Shown in pieces: positions 27,152 through 37,138 of a DNA stretch of 64,000 nucleotides. Both the position numbers and the translations under genes were made by a program. Source of the stretch: Pseudomonadaceae bacterium SI-3 (lineage in GTDB: Bacteria; Pseudomonadota; Gammaproteobacteria; Pseudomonadales; Pseudomonadaceae); the NCBI GenBank assembly GCA_004010935.1, contig CP026511.1:2046001-2110000 (forward strand), read 5' to 3'. Each line of letters begins with the position of its first letter. Position 1 is the stretch's first letter. The notes beneath the pieces were generated by a model that made no database searches, was not told the DNA's origin, and saw nothing but the letters and a program-made list of their open reading frames with translations.

Positions 27152-27769
27152 TCACTTGGCCTCGATTAGCTGTGGCAAGAACTGAAGCAGCCCGTCCAGT
27201 TTCAAAGGCGCTCGGATATGCCCCCTCAGGGTCCCATTCGGGCCGACAATGGCCAGGTTGCTACTATGGCTCACGTTGTAGTCGCCTTCCATGCTCGTTG
27301 CTGCAACGAAAGGAAGCCCTAGTGCTTTAGACATTTTCTGCAGCTCTGGGATTTCGCCTGTCAGTCCTTTGAAATTCGCCCGGTAGTAACCAAGGTAGGT
27401 ACGCAGTGCTTCGGGCGTATCGCGCGCAGGATCGGCGCTGATAAGGATCACCTGCACCTGTTCACGTACGTCAGGCGGTAGCTGGCCGAGTAGGCGGCGC
27501 ATGTCGCTCAAGGTTGTAGGGCAGACGTCTGGGCAGGCCGTGAAACCGAAAAACAACAGATACCAGTGGTCGCTTAGCCCTTCGGTTGTAACAGTCTGTC
27601 CCTGCTCGTCTATGAGTTCGACATCAGGCAATTGCCGCTCGCGCGGAAGGATCAGCAGGTTAGCCTCTTCCAGCATGGCTTCGCGGTCGACCGCAAGCGA
27701 AGATGAGCAGAACGCCAGCAGGCCGAGCATTGCTGCGCAGCGTATCGCCGAGGTCCTTCTGCGGGTCAA
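27152..27769 (-). CDS. SCO1/SenC-family copper chaperone
   Basis: A 205-residue thioredoxin-fold protein with a hydrophobic signal/anchor at residues 8-27. It carries the copper-binding CPDVCP motif and the distal His in YNVSHSSN, the complete Cys-Cys-His site of SCO proteins that deliver copper to the CuA centre of cytochrome oxidases. Only 2 nt separate it from apt, placing it in an anr-apt-SCO transcription unit. The caa3 oxidase about 24 kb away is a plausible client; this link is inference. Confidence 0.92.
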   Translation of the reverse strand: MTRRRTSAIRCAAMLGLLAFCSSSLAVDREAMLEEANLLILPRERQLPDVELIDEQGQTVTTEGLSDHWYLLFFGFTACPDVCPTTLSDMRRLLGQLPPDVREQVQVILISADPARDTPEALRTYLGYYRANFKGLTGEIPELQKMSKALGLPFVAATSMEGDYNVSHSSNLAIVGPNGTLRGHIRAPLKLDGLLQFLPQLIEAK

Positions 27770-27771
27770 GA

Positions 27772-28320
27772 CTAGCGCTCGTTCAGCTCGAATGCAGTCA
27801 GGGTGAACGTGGGAATGCCCATGTCCTGCAACTTGCGAGAACCCCCGAGCTCCGGCAGGTCGATGATCGCTGCGGCTTCGTGGATCTGAGCGCCCATGCG
27901 GCGGACCAGCTGAGCAGCGGCGACCAGTGTGCCGCCCGTGGCGATCAGGTCATCCAACAGCAAAACCGAATCCCCTTCGCAGAGGCTGTCGGCGTGCACT
28001 TCAAGGTAGGCGTCGCCATACTCGGTGCGATAGGACGCCGCCAGTACGTCGGCAGGGAGCTTGCCCTTTTTGCGGAACAGAATTAATGGCCGGTTCAGCT
28101 CGTAGGCAATGATCGAGCCGATGATAAAGCCGCGGGCATCCAGCGCACCGACATGGCTAAAATCACTTTCGACGTAGCGCTGGATCAGGCTGTCCGCCAC
28201 CATGCGTAGCGCTTTCGGCGACTGCAACAGCGGCGTGATGTCACGGAACACTACGCCAGGCTTGGGGAAGTCCGGGACCGGTCTAATCAGGGTTTTGATG
28301 GCGAATTCATCAAAGATCAT
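27772..28320 (-). CDS. apt: Adenine phosphoribosyltransferase
   Basis: A 182-residue type I phosphoribosyltransferase that salvages adenine to AMP. The PRPP motif is [17 protein letters not shown] and the Apt-specific DARGFIIGS and FRKKGKLP are present. The Met at 28320 gives the normal N-terminus ([20 protein letters not shown]). It starts 10 nt after the anr stop and lies just upstream of the SCO gene. Confidence 0.96.
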   Translation of the reverse strand: MIFDEFAIKTLIRPVPDFPKPGVVFRDITPLLQSPKALRMVADSLIQRYVESDFSHVGALDARGFIIGSIIAYELNRPLILFRKKGKLPADVLAASYRTEYGDAYLEVHADSLCEGDSVLLLDDLIATGGTLVAAAQLVRRMGAQIHEAAAIIDLPELGGSRKLQDMGIPTFTLTAFELNER

Positions 28321-28330
28321 ACGAGCTCCG

Positions 28331-29065
28331 TTAGGCGTCCATGTTTCCGCCCGCCAGGGCGCACAACCGGATCGAATCAAGAATTCGGACTTCCTTGCCT
28401 TCCGCTTCCAACAGGCCACTCGCCTGGCAGCGGGTAAATACGCGCGAAACCGTCTCTACCGCGAGACCGAGGTAGTTGCCTATTTCGTTGCGTGACATGG
28501 GCAGGCGGAACTGATTGGCGGAAAATCCGCGCGCGCTGAACCGGGCCGACAGATTGATCAGAAAGGTCGCGATGCGTTCGTCAGCTGTCTTCTTCGACAG
28601 CAGCATCATCATCTGCTGATCATCGCGAATCTCGCGGCTCATGATGCGCATTAGCTGGCGGCGCAGCTGCGGTAACAGCACGCTAAGCTCATCGAGGCGT
28701 TCGAAGGGGATTTCGCACACCGAAGTGGTTTCAAGGGCTTGTGCGGATACCGGGTAAGTTTCGGTGTCCATGCCGGACAGACCAACCAGCTCGCTCGGCA
28801 GGTGGAAACCGGTGATCTGCTCCTCGCCGGCATCCGTGACACTGAAGGTGCGTAGGGCACCGGCGCGGATGGCGAACACGGAACTGAACGCGTCACCCTG
28901 ACGAAACAGTGTTTCGCCTTTCTTCAGGGGACGTCCGCGCTTGACGATTTCGTCCAGCGATTCCATGTCCTGCATATTCAACGAAAGCGGCAGGCAGAGG
29001 CCAGAGAGGCTGCAATCCTTGCAATTAGCCTGCGGCTGCTTGCGGACCTTGATGGGCTCGGACAT
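28331..29065 (-). CDS. anr: Oxygen-sensing regulator ANR (FNR family)
   Basis: A 244-residue CRP/FNR regulator with the N-terminal cluster cysteines C15, C18 and C24 ([10 protein letters not shown]) plus C117, the four ligands of an oxygen-labile [4Fe-4S] cluster. A cyclic-nucleotide-binding-type beta-roll follows, then a dimer helix and a C-terminal helix-turn-helix with the FNR-type recognition residues in [12 protein letters not shown]. When anaerobic it binds TTGAT-N4-ATCAA; candidate boxes lie before hemN and before the distal cbb3 operon in this window. Confidence 0.97.
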   Translation of the reverse strand: MSEPIKVRKQPQANCKDCSLSGLCLPLSLNMQDMESLDEIVKRGRPLKKGETLFRQGDAFSSVFAIRAGALRTFSVTDAGEEQITGFHLPSELVGLSGMDTETYPVSAQALETTSVCEIPFERLDELSVLLPQLRRQLMRIMSREIRDDQQMMMLLSKKTADERIATFLINLSARFSARGFSANQFRLPMSRNEIGNYLGLAVETVSRVFTRCQASGLLEAEGKEVRILDSIRLCALAGGNMDA

Positions 29066-29169
29066 TGCGGGATCCTGATAAACCTTACGGTGCGCAAGAC
29101 TAACTCACGCAGGCACCTTAGGCCAATCGGTACAAGGGTCGCAGTGCGGTCGGCGGCTCGGGTCGTTAC

Positions 29170-30555
29170 TCACATAGCGTGGGAAAACCGCGAGGCAGGG
29201 CGGGGCGGCAAGCAGTGGTCGAACTGCATGCACACTGCATGCGCAAGCAGCCGTCCGGCCGGCAGAATGGTCATCGCCTCCGCATTCAGTTGGATCAGCC
29301 CGTCGGCAGCCATCTGCTCCAAGGCTGGCCAGGTTTGCGCGAAATAGCTCTTGAAGCTGACGCCGAAGATGCTTTCAATCTCGTCGAAACGCAGCTCGAA
29401 ATCACAGAATAACGCCTGGATCGTGTAGCGCCGGATCTGATCGTCCTCATTGCATCGCAGGCCACGGGTAGTGGCGAGCTGACCTTGTCCCAGCGACTGC
29501 TGGTAGAGAGTAATGTCGCTGTTGTTCTGGCAGTACAAATCGCCGACCTGGCTGATCGCTGAAACGCCCAGGCCAACCAGATCGCAATGCCCATGAGTTG
29601 TATAGCCATGGAAGCTGCGTTGAAGTGCCCCATCCTCCTGGGCCATTGCCAGCTCATCGTCAGGCAGGGCGAAAAGATCCATACCGATATAGCGATAGCC
29701 GGCGCGAGTCAGCTGCTCCACGCTGTGTTGCAGCATCGTCAGCTTGTTCGGCTGGGTTGGTAGCTCTGCGGGGTTGATCTTTCTCTGCGCCATGTACCGT
29801 TCGGGTAGATGCACATAGCTGGCAACTGACACACGCTCCGGCTGCAGGGCAATCACGGCGGCCATCGTGTGAGCAAACCGCTCGGGCGTTTGCAGTGGTA
29901 AACCGTAGATTAAATCGATCTGTATTGAACGGAACTGCAGGGTTCGGGCAGCCTCGATAACCGTCTGTGTCTGTTTCAACGTCTGCATGCGGTTGATGGC
30001 TCGTTGCACATCAGGGTCAAGATCCTGCAGGCCGATATTGATGCGATTGAATCCAAGCTCCCGCAATAGCCCCATCGTTGGCCAGTCCGCTGCGCGTGGA
30101 TCGATATCGATGCTGAAATCGCCATGATCGTCGTTTTGCAGATTGAAGTGCTTACGCAAATGACTCATCAATCTGCGCAGCTCGGCATGGCCGAGAAAGG
30201 TCGGCGTGCCACCGCCGAAATGCAGTTGCTCCACAACCTGTTCCGGGCTGAGGTGGCAACCGATCAGCTCGATTTCTTTTTCCAGCCGCGTAAGGTACGG
30301 CAATGCCCGCCCACGATCTTTGGCGATGACCTTGTTGCGCTGGCAGTGATAGCAGATGTCCGCACAGAATGGCAGGTGGACGTACAGTGACAGCGGCCTG
30401 GCCGCCTGGCGGCTGCTGCGCAGTGCATGCAATAGGTCGAATGAGCCCAGTTTGCAGTTGAACTGAAGGGGTGTCGGATAAGCGGTATAGCGCGGCCCGT
30501 CCTGATCGTAACGATGAATCAGGTCGGCATCCCAGCGAATGGCGTCGAGCATCAT
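29170..30555 (-). CDS. hemN: Oxygen-independent coproporphyrinogen III oxidase
   Basis: A 461-residue radical-SAM enzyme that decarboxylates coproporphyrinogen III without oxygen. The cluster motif is FCADICYHCQ (CxxxCxxC), preceded by LSLYVHLPFC and followed by GGGTPTFL. Two adjacent ATGs at the start are equally possible. An ANR box with a well-spaced -10 element lies upstream, consistent with haem synthesis under low oxygen. Confidence 0.97.
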   Translation of the reverse strand: MMLDAIRWDADLIHRYDQDGPRYTAYPTPLQFNCKLGSFDLLHALRSSRQAARPLSLYVHLPFCADICYHCQRNKVIAKDRGRALPYLTRLEKEIELIGCHLSPEQVVEQLHFGGGTPTFLGHAELRRLMSHLRKHFNLQNDDHGDFSIDIDPRAADWPTMGLLRELGFNRINIGLQDLDPDVQRAINRMQTLKQTQTVIEAARTLQFRSIQIDLIYGLPLQTPERFAHTMAAVIALQPERVSVASYVHLPERYMAQRKINPAELPTQPNKLTMLQHSVEQLTRAGYRYIGMDLFALPDDELAMAQEDGALQRSFHGYTTHGHCDLVGLGVSAISQVGDLYCQNNSDITLYQQSLGQGQLATTRGLRCNEDDQIRRYTIQALFCDFELRFDEIESIFGVSFKSYFAQTWPALEQMAADGLIQLNAEAMTILPAGRLLAHAVCMQFDHCLPPRPASRFSHAM

Positions 30556-30611
30556 ACGGTCTCGGGTTGACTGCGGTGGCCGGATTCTAGGGCGGGTGTC
30601 GCTGCTTAGAC

Positions 30612-30625
30612 TTGACCTGTATCAA
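30612..30625. promoter_or_regulatory. ANR box upstream of hemN
   Basis: TTGAC-CTGT-ATCAA differs from the ANR/FNR consensus TTGAT-N4-ATCAA at one position. On the hemN strand a TAGAAT hexamer at 30584-30589 is centred 32 bp downstream of the box centre, the spacing of a class II promoter with the box at -41.5. It could also influence the divergent nadE. Confidence 0.75.
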
Positions 30626-30747
30626 GCGAGTCCAGACCCTGCTGCGGCGCCCGAGACCGACGGTACGCAGAAGGAGATTTATTCGCTGAATTATGGTCGG
30701 ATTAGCTACGGTCGTTCCCAGCCTTATCCAACTGCAAGGAGAAACCC

Positions 30748-31572
30748 ATGCATCGTCGTCAGCAAGAAATCGCTGCTGCGCTTAACGTTTGCGCCCCTTT
30801 CGATGGGGCAGCAGCAATACAGGCCGAGATTGATCGGCGAGTTGCCTTCATCCAGCAATGTCTGCGCGAGTCCGGTCTCAAAACCTTGGTGCTGGGAATC
30901 AGTGGGGGTGTCGACTCGACCACCGCCGGGTTGCTCGCGCAGCGTGCAGTCGAAGGAATGCGTGAAGCGGGCGAGGGTGACTACCGATTCATTGCTGTCC
31001 GGCTGCCTTATCAAGTTCAGCATGACGAAGACGAAGCGCAGCTTGCTGTCGATTCGATCAAGCCGGATGAGTGCCATACGGTCAACATCGGAGCCGCCGT
31101 GCAAGGCTTGACGCGAGCTACCGAGGCGCTTGATGACTTGACTCCGGAAAAGCGCGACTTCGTGATTGGCAATACCAAGGCGCGGATGCGCATGGTGGCT
31201 CAGTACACCATTGCCAACGCGCGACAAGGACTGGTTATCGGGACCGATCATGCGGCAGAAGCAGTGATGGGATTCTTCACCAAGTTTGGCGATGGGGCTT
31301 GCGACCTGACGCCGCTGGCCGGTTTGGTCAAGCATCAGGTCCGTGAGCTGGCGGCTGCATTGGGTGCACCTGAACAGCTGGTAAAAAAAGTCCCTACTGC
31401 CGATCTCGAAGAGCTTTCACCCGGTAAGCCGGACGAAGATGCTCATGGGGTGAGCTATCAAAATATCGATGCCTTTCTGCAAGGCCGAGCGGTACCTGAC
31501 GAGGCGGCTCGCATCATCATCGATACCTACGATAAGTCGGCGCACAAGCGCCAGCTACCGAAAGAGCCCTGA
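30748..31572 (+). CDS. nadE: Ammonia-dependent NAD synthetase
   Basis: A 274-residue single-domain NAD synthetase that amidates deamido-NAD with ammonia. The ATP pyrophosphatase P-loop is [13 protein letters not shown], followed by the substrate region [29 protein letters not shown] and [10 protein letters not shown]. There is no glutaminase domain. AAGGAG lies before the ATG. It is divergent from hemN. Confidence 0.96.
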   Translation: MHRRQQEIAAALNVCAPFDGAAAIQAEIDRRVAFIQQCLRESGLKTLVLGISGGVDSTTAGLLAQRAVEGMREAGEGDYRFIAVRLPYQVQHDEDEAQLAVDSIKPDECHTVNIGAAVQGLTRATEALDDLTPEKRDFVIGNTKARMRMVAQYTIANARQGLVIGTDHAAEAVMGFFTKFGDGACDLTPLAGLVKHQVRELAAALGAPEQLVKKVPTADLEELSPGKPDEDAHGVSYQNIDAFLQGRAVPDEAARIIIDTYDKSAHKRQLPKEP

Positions 31573-31573
31573 G

Positions 31574-31607
31574 CGAAATGCAGGCGTGAACGGAAGCCGG
31601 CGTTTCG
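31574..31607. terminator. Possible bidirectional terminator after nadE
   Basis: CGAAATGC pairs with GCGTTTCG (one G-U) and encloses a GGC/GCC inner stem, between the convergent nadE and SafE-like genes. No strong T-run. Confidence 0.35.
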
Positions 31608-31633
31608 GTGGGCTCTCTCGGGTCAGTGGCGGT

Positions 31634-32368
31634 TCATTGATGAACGTGCGAGGGCGCTTGCTGCAGGGACGCATCACCAACATGGCCATGGCCCATCAGC
31701 CATTGCTGATGAGGGCCTGGAAGCGTCCAAAGGCCAAAAAGAATCACGGTGACACCGCCGAGCATTCGCACGCCGCGTTTACGAAGCACTGCGGTAAGTC
31801 GCTCGGCAGCCAGGCCGGTTGCCAGAAGCACTGGCCAGGTACCGATGCCGAATGCCAGCATCAATAGGGCGCTGTCGAGCGCATCGCCCTGGCTCGCCGC
31901 CCATAGCAAGGTGCTGTAGACAAGTCCGCACGGCAGCCAACCCCATAGAGCGCCGAGCAGCAACGCTCGTGGAACACTCTTAACCGGCATCAGCCGACTG
32001 GCAAATGGTTGGATATGGCGCCAAAGGCCTCGTCCAATCGCTTCGACACGGGTCAGGCCCGCCCACCAGCCGGCTAGATACAAGCCCATACTGATCAGCA
32101 GTAGTGCAGCTAGAATCCGCAATGCCATCGCAGCAGGGCTTTTGGCAACGGCCCAACCAGCCAGTCCGATCAGCAGACCGGCAAAAGCGTAGCTCAGTAC
32201 TCTCCCCAGGTTATAAGCCACGAGCAGGCGCAGTCGTTTGCCGCGCTGCTCAGCAGGGATAGCCATGGTCAGAGCACCCATCAAACCACCACACATACCT
32301 AAACAGTGGCCTCCACCGAGCAGGCCGAGTACCAGAGCCGATATCAGCAGTGGCAACAAGTCATTCAT
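31634..32368 (-). CDS. SafE/DsbD-like membrane protein linked to cbb3 assembly genes
   Basis: A 244-residue inner-membrane protein with about six helices. The first helices contain GGGHCLGMCGGLMGAL, and the second half has WGWLPCGLVYSTLLWAA, giving the paired Cys-containing motifs of the TauE/SafE-DsbD transmembrane superfamily, which moves reducing power or metals. Its C-terminus is histidine-rich (HGHVGD...HVHQ). The ATG at 32368 overlaps the end of ccoS, so it is cotranslated with cbb3 maturation genes; a role in copper or redox handling for the oxidase is inferred. Confidence 0.82.
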   Translation of the reverse strand: MNDLLPLLISALVLGLLGGGHCLGMCGGLMGALTMAIPAEQRGKRLRLLVAYNLGRVLSYAFAGLLIGLAGWAVAKSPAAMALRILAALLLISMGLYLAGWWAGLTRVEAIGRGLWRHIQPFASRLMPVKSVPRALLLGALWGWLPCGLVYSTLLWAASQGDALDSALLMLAFGIGTWPVLLATGLAAERLTAVLRKRGVRMLGGVTVILFGLWTLPGPHQQWLMGHGHVGDASLQQAPSHVHQ

Positions 32369-32570
32369 GATCAGGATTCCCTTCATCGCGACCCTTGTCT
32401 GCCTGCTCAATGCCTGCCCGGTGCTTGGGGTCCTCCTCGTCGAAAAGGATGCTATGGGCCGGGCCGTCCAGGTCATCGTACTGGCCGCTGTCGACGGCCC
32501 AGAAAAAGACCCAAATAGCCAATGCGACCAGTACCACGGCGACGGGAATCAAAATGTAAAGTGCGGCCAA
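32361..32570 (-). CDS. ccoS: cbb3 oxidase maturation protein CcoS
   Basis: A 69-residue single-helix protein (YILIPVAVVLVALAIWVFFW) with the family motif WAVDSGQYDDLDGPAHSILFDEE. CcoS is needed for insertion of haem and copper cofactors into cbb3 oxidase. It overlaps the downstream SafE-like gene. Confidence 0.94.
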   Translation of the reverse strand: MAALYILIPVAVVLVALAIWVFFWAVDSGQYDDLDGPAHSILFDEEDPKHRAGIEQADKGRDEGNPDHE

Positions 32571-32634
32571 AAATGCCTCCAGTAACGGTGGGTCAAGGCA
32601 AGCCCGAGTAGGCGCGTTACCTATCGTACGCCAG

Positions 32635-35064
32635 TCAGGGCAGACTGTCGGGGCGCCGCTGACTCGGCAGTCGGCTCAGCCGCAACGCGTTCAGCACCAC
32701 CAGCAGCGAACTGGCAGACATGCCCAGTGCCGCCCACAGCGGTGTCACCCAGCCGATAGCCGCGAATGGCAAGATCAAACCGTTGTACAGGCTCGCCCAG
32801 GTCAGATTTTCGATGATGATGTGGCGGCTGCGGCGCGCCACGCTGAATGCTTGCACGAGGCTGTCGAGACGGTTGCTTAGCAGGACAGCGTCAGCGCTTG
32901 TCTTGGCAAGATCGGTCGCTGAACCCATGGCCACGCTGATGTCGGCTGCCGCGAGGACCGGTGCATCATTAACGCCATCGCCGAGCATCAGCACGCGATG
33001 ACCTTTGGCTTGCAGTCGCTGCAGGTGAGTTAGCTTGTCGGTTGGCGTCATTCCGCCGTGTGCATCTTCGATGCCGAGCCGCTGAGCGATTTCGCCTACC
33101 ATCGGCGAACTGTCGCCGGACAACAGAACCGTTTTCCAGCCACGGGACTTGCACGCTTGCAGCAGAGCCGGGGCGTCATCACGCAAGCGGTCGTTGAGCA
33201 CCAGCCACGCCAGAGGCCCCAGAGTGTCGCCCAACAGCAACCATTGGCCCTCTTTGCTGGGAATCTCGGGCGCTGCGCCGGCATAGCCAGCCGCTACGAA
33301 ATCGGGCTGACCGATACGTAGCGTACGTTCCCCGACCGAACCTTGTAGACCCAGGCCGGGAACGCTGTTTACGGCTTCGGCTGCCTGGGGCGCTCGGCCG
33401 AACGCCCGGGCAATTGGGTGCTCGGAGCGGTTTTCCAGGGCAGCAGCCAGCTCCAGACAGGCGTTGGCATCCAGCTCAGCCAGTGGTCGCACCTCACTCA
33501 GGGTCAGGCGACCTTCGGTCAAGGTTCCGGTCTTGTCGAAAATCACCGTGTCGATGTGAGTGAGGCCTTCCAGCACATGCCCCCGGGTGAGCAACAAGCC
33601 AAGCTTGTGCAGCGTGCCAGTGGCGGTGGTCAAAGCGGTCGGTGTAGCCAGCGACAAGGCACAGGGGCAGGTGGCTACCAGCAAGGCAAGAACGATCCAG
33701 AACGCGCGTTGCGGGTCGATCTGCCACCATACGATACCAACCACAGCGGCGGTCAGCAGTACGATCACCAGGAACCACTGCGAAACCCGGTCGGCCAGCT
33801 CGGCCAGGCGCGGTTTGTCCGACTGGGCGCGTTCCAGTAGGCCGACAATCGCGGAAAGCCGAGTATTGTCGCCGAGCGCCTGCACCTCGACGGTCAGGGC
33901 GCCTTCGACGTTGAGGGTTCCCGCAGTGACGGCATCGCCAACCATTCGAGCCTGCGGCAGGTATTCGCCAGTGAGCACCGATTCATCGACGCTCGATTGT
34001 CCGCTGAGGATACGACCATCGGCCGGGATTAGCGCGCCGGGTTGAACCAGCACTCGATCGCCGAGTTGCAACTCTCGAAGCAGAATCCGTGCAGTCTGGC
34101 CATTGGCGGCCAATTTCAGGCAAGAAGCCGGCAGCAGATTTACCAGCTGTGCGGTCGCCGCGGCGGTGCGTTCCCGCGCGCGGCGCTCGAGAAAGCGTCC
34201 GGCCAGAAGAAACAGGGCGAACATGCCCACCGCATCGAAATACAGCTCGCCCTGACCGGTGACCGTCGACCAGATACCGGCGACATAGGCGCCACCAATC
34301 GCCAGCGAAACAGAAACGTCCATGGTCAGATGGCGGGTGCGTAGATCACGCAGTGCACCTTTAAAGAAATCGGTGCAGCAATAGAAGACGATCGGCGTGG
34401 TCAGCAGCAGAGCGGTCCAGCGAAGAATGCTGTCCATGCCTGGCGAGAGGTCGATGTTGAATTCGGGCCAAGTCGCCATGGTCGCCATCATCACCTGCAT
34501 CCAGAGCAACCCGGCTACGCCCAGTTGGCGCATGCTGCGACGGTTGTCCTGCGCAAGCCGCTCCGCCGCCTGGTCAGCTTGATAGGGATGAGCGGCGTAC
34601 CCGATACGGCGAAGCTCGGCGAGCAATTCGCTGAGCGGCAAGGCAGCGTCATCCCAGCGCACACGCAGGCGATGGTTGGAGAGGTTCAGGCTAGCTTCTG
34701 AAATCCCGTCGAGCCGGCGTAGGTGTTTTTCGATCAACCAACCGCAAGCGGCACAGCTGATGCCTTCGATCATCAGTGAAGCATCGGCCAGCTCACCTTC
34801 ATGGCGGACGAATGGCGCTTGCACGTCCTTGCGATCGTACAGCTCCAGCTCTTCGCTAAGCGCTTGCGGCAGGGTATCTGGATTGATAGATGCATCGCTG
34901 CGATGCGAGTAGTAGCTTTCCAGACCGCCCTTGACGATCGCCTCTGCGACCGCCTGGCAGCCAGGACAGCATAGCGCCCGCTGCTCGTTCAGCACGCGGG
35001 CGTGATATGCACTACCAGCAGGTACTGGCAGCCCGCAGTGGTAGCAGGGAATGGGGCTTGCCAT
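32635..35064 (-). CDS. ccoI: Copper-exporting P1B ATPase CcoI for cbb3 assembly
   Basis: An 809-residue P-type ATPase (CopA2/FixI type). The cysteine-rich N-terminus (CYHCGLP...CCPGCQ) precedes a heavy-metal-associated domain with ISCAACGW. Membrane copper site is [11 protein letters not shown], phosphorylation site DKTGTLTEG and hinge GDGVNDAP. It exports copper slowly for loading into the CuB site of cbb3. It lies between ccoH and ccoS. Confidence 0.96.
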   Translation of the reverse strand: MASPIPCYHCGLPVPAGSAYHARVLNEQRALCCPGCQAVAEAIVKGGLESYYSHRSDASINPDTLPQALSEELELYDRKDVQAPFVRHEGELADASLMIEGISCAACGWLIEKHLRRLDGISEASLNLSNHRLRVRWDDAALPLSELLAELRRIGYAAHPYQADQAAERLAQDNRRSMRQLGVAGLLWMQVMMATMATWPEFNIDLSPGMDSILRWTALLLTTPIVFYCCTDFFKGALRDLRTRHLTMDVSVSLAIGGAYVAGIWSTVTGQGELYFDAVGMFALFLLAGRFLERRARERTAAATAQLVNLLPASCLKLAANGQTARILLRELQLGDRVLVQPGALIPADGRILSGQSSVDESVLTGEYLPQARMVGDAVTAGTLNVEGALTVEVQALGDNTRLSAIVGLLERAQSDKPRLAELADRVSQWFLVIVLLTAAVVGIVWWQIDPQRAFWIVLALLVATCPCALSLATPTALTTATGTLHKLGLLLTRGHVLEGLTHIDTVIFDKTGTLTEGRLTLSEVRPLAELDANACLELAAALENRSEHPIARAFGRAPQAAEAVNSVPGLGLQGSVGERTLRIGQPDFVAAGYAGAAPEIPSKEGQWLLLGDTLGPLAWLVLNDRLRDDAPALLQACKSRGWKTVLLSGDSSPMVGEIAQRLGIEDAHGGMTPTDKLTHLQRLQAKGHRVLMLGDGVNDAPVLAAADISVAMGSATDLAKTSADAVLLSNRLDSLVQAFSVARRSRHIIIENLTWASLYNGLILPFAAIGWVTPLWAALGMSASSLLVVLNALRLSRLPSQRRPDSLP

Positions 35065-35071
35065 CGTTCGG

Positions 35072-35575
35072 TCAGTAGCTCAGATCAATCGTCTGACCGC
35101 TCGCGATTTCCTCTTCCTCGAATAGTCGCCAATCCTGGTCGCCCTCTCGGCCGAGCAGCTCAACGAAACGCCTGCCGGTGACTGGCTCCTGCATCTGTCC
35201 CTGATAGAAGCCATCGCCCTGAGGCTGGAGAACGATACGACGGTCGCGTTCTGGCTGCGTAGGGGAGAGCAGGTTGAGTATTACCTGTTGCGGGCGGCTC
35301 GCACCGCTCAGTTGGAGCTCGGCGAGTCCACGTTCGTCGTTGAGGTTGAGTTGCGCCTGCATTTGCAGGCGCTCAGCGAGCTTCTCGCGTTCCAGTGACT
35401 GGTTTATACCCTTGCCAGCATCGTAATAGTTGTCGGAGACCAACGTATCGGCATTGCGGATCGCAATGGTCAGCATTGAGGTGCCGAGGATGACCGACAT
35501 CAACAGAATGCCGATCACGAACCAGGCCCAGAACTGCTTATACCAACGTGTGCTTTCGTGCTCGGAATTGCTCAT
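35072..35575 (-). CDS. ccoH: cbb3 assembly protein CcoH (FixH)
   Basis: A 167-residue protein with one N-terminal membrane helix ([20 protein letters not shown]) and a periplasmic domain, opening with WYKQFWAWF as in FixH. It contains [14 protein letters not shown], the family signature. It stabilises late cbb3 assembly intermediates. It lies between ccoG and ccoI. Confidence 0.93.
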   Translation of the reverse strand: MSNSEHESTRWYKQFWAWFVIGILLMSVILGTSMLTIAIRNADTLVSDNYYDAGKGINQSLEREKLAERLQMQAQLNLNDERGLAELQLSGASRPQQVILNLLSPTQPERDRRIVLQPQGDGFYQGQMQEPVTGRRFVELLGREGDQDWRLFEEEEIASGQTIDLSY

Positions 35576-35586
35576 GAACTACCTGT

Positions 35587-36999
35587 TTAGCGGATGCTTG
35601 GGCCAATGAAGCGGCTTTCCGCTTCATCTTCAATAGAGGAATCATCCACCGACCTGATGTGGAAGACGACTTCGTTAGTGCTCGATGGTAGCTGCTCCGG
35701 TGCCATTGACAGCTCCACTGGAACGGTAACCAGCTCGCCTGCCTCAGCACGAATCTCGTTGCGCCCCTCGTATTTCAAGCCTTCCAGGCCAACGGCTTCA
35801 ATGATGAAGGTCTGCTCGGTTTGAGCCTTGTTCATTACCTTGAGCGTATAAACGTTCTCGATCCGTCCTTGCTCATTCTCTCGATAGAGCACGCGATCCT
35901 TTAGGACGTCGAGCTTGACCAGTGCGCGATCCGAGACCGCATAGGCGAACACGCCCATCATTGCTGTCAGCGCCACGGCATAACCGATCAGCCGCGGCCG
36001 CACCAGATGGGTCTTCTGTCCGGACAGATTGTGCTCGGTGGTATAGCTGATCAGGCCACGCGGGTAATTCATCTTGTCCATGATGGTGTCGCAAGCATCG
36101 ATACACGCGGCGCACCCAATGCATTCAATCTGCAGGCCGTCGCGGATGTCGATGCCGGTAGGGCAGACCTGCACACACATGGTGCAATCGATGCAATCTC
36201 CGAGGCCCATCGCTTTGTAGTCGGCGTCCTTTTTCCGCGGGCCACGACGCTCGCCGCGACGTGGGTCGTAAGAGACGATTAGGGTGTCCTTGTCGAACAT
36301 CACACTCTGGAAACGAGCGTACGGGCACATATAGATACAGACCTGCTCGCGCAGATAGCCGGCATTACCGTAGGTGGCGAGGGTGAAGAAGCCCACCCAG
36401 AACAACGCCCAGCCGCCCACCTGTAGCGTCACAAGATCAGGCACCAAATCCCTGATCGGGGTGAAATAGCCGACAAAGGTAATGCCGATCGCCAGGGAAA
36501 CCGCCAACCAGATCGAATGCTTGGCCGCTTTACGCAAAAATTTGTCGGCGCTCATGGGAGCTTTGTCGAGCTTCATGCGCTGGTTCCGGTCGCCCTCGGT
36601 AACCTTCTCCGCCCACATGAAGACCCAGGTGAAAACGCTTTGGGGGCAGGTATAGCCACACCAGACGCGCCCGGCGAATACAGTGATGAAGAACAGGCCG
36701 AATGCGCAAATGATCAGCAGTGCCGATAGCAGGATGAAGTCCTGCGGCCAGAAGGTCGCGCCGAAGATGTAGAACTTGCGCTCTGGCAAGTCCCACCAAA
36801 CCGCTTGCCGACCGTTCCAGGTCAGCCACACGGTGCCAAAGTAGAGTACGAACAGCAGTGCCCCACCGACGAGTCGCAAGTTGCGAAACAGGCCGCTGAA
36901 GGCTCGGGTGTAGATCTTTTCGCGCGCTGCGTAGAGGTCGCCCGATGCTTCGGACTTGGAGGGAGGTGTTACGTTGCGAACGGGGATCTGCTCAGTCAT
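35587..36999 (-). CDS. ccoG: cbb3 maturation ferredoxin CcoG
   Basis: A 470-residue membrane iron-sulfur protein with about five helices. There are two ferredoxin-type clusters (CIDCTMCVQVCP and CIGCAACIDACD) and additional CGYTCPQSVF and CIYMCPYARF motifs. The periplasmic C-terminus has an immunoglobulin-like fold. CcoG acts as a cupric reductase supplying Cu(I) for cbb3 assembly. First gene of the ccoGHIS set, directly after ccoP of the proximal operon. Confidence 0.95.
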   Translation of the reverse strand: MTEQIPVRNVTPPSKSEASGDLYAAREKIYTRAFSGLFRNLRLVGGALLFVLYFGTVWLTWNGRQAVWWDLPERKFYIFGATFWPQDFILLSALLIICAFGLFFITVFAGRVWCGYTCPQSVFTWVFMWAEKVTEGDRNQRMKLDKAPMSADKFLRKAAKHSIWLAVSLAIGITFVGYFTPIRDLVPDLVTLQVGGWALFWVGFFTLATYGNAGYLREQVCIYMCPYARFQSVMFDKDTLIVSYDPRRGERRGPRKKDADYKAMGLGDCIDCTMCVQVCPTGIDIRDGLQIECIGCAACIDACDTIMDKMNYPRGLISYTTEHNLSGQKTHLVRPRLIGYAVALTAMMGVFAYAVSDRALVKLDVLKDRVLYRENEQGRIENVYTLKVMNKAQTEQTFIIEAVGLEGLKYEGRNEIRAEAGELVTVPVELSMAPEQLPSSTNEVVFHIRSVDDSSIEDEAESRFIGPSIR

Positions 37000-37028
37000 C
37001 TAGTGCGTACCACGGCGGAGGGTGAGTG

Positions 37029-37054
37029 TCCCGGTCGATACATGCCGACCGGGA
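37029..37054. terminator. Hairpin between ccoP and ccoG
   Basis: TCCCGGTCG and its complement form a 9-bp stem with an 8-nt loop in the 139-bp gap. The T-run is on the plus-strand side only, so on the minus strand it may attenuate or stabilise rather than terminate. Confidence 0.4.
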
Positions 37055-37138
37055 TCTTTTGCTTACCTGCTGCTGCGAATGGTACGCCTCGTCAGTCGAA
37101 GCAAGGTGCGACCTTGGGTCGCGCCTGGACCGATTGGA

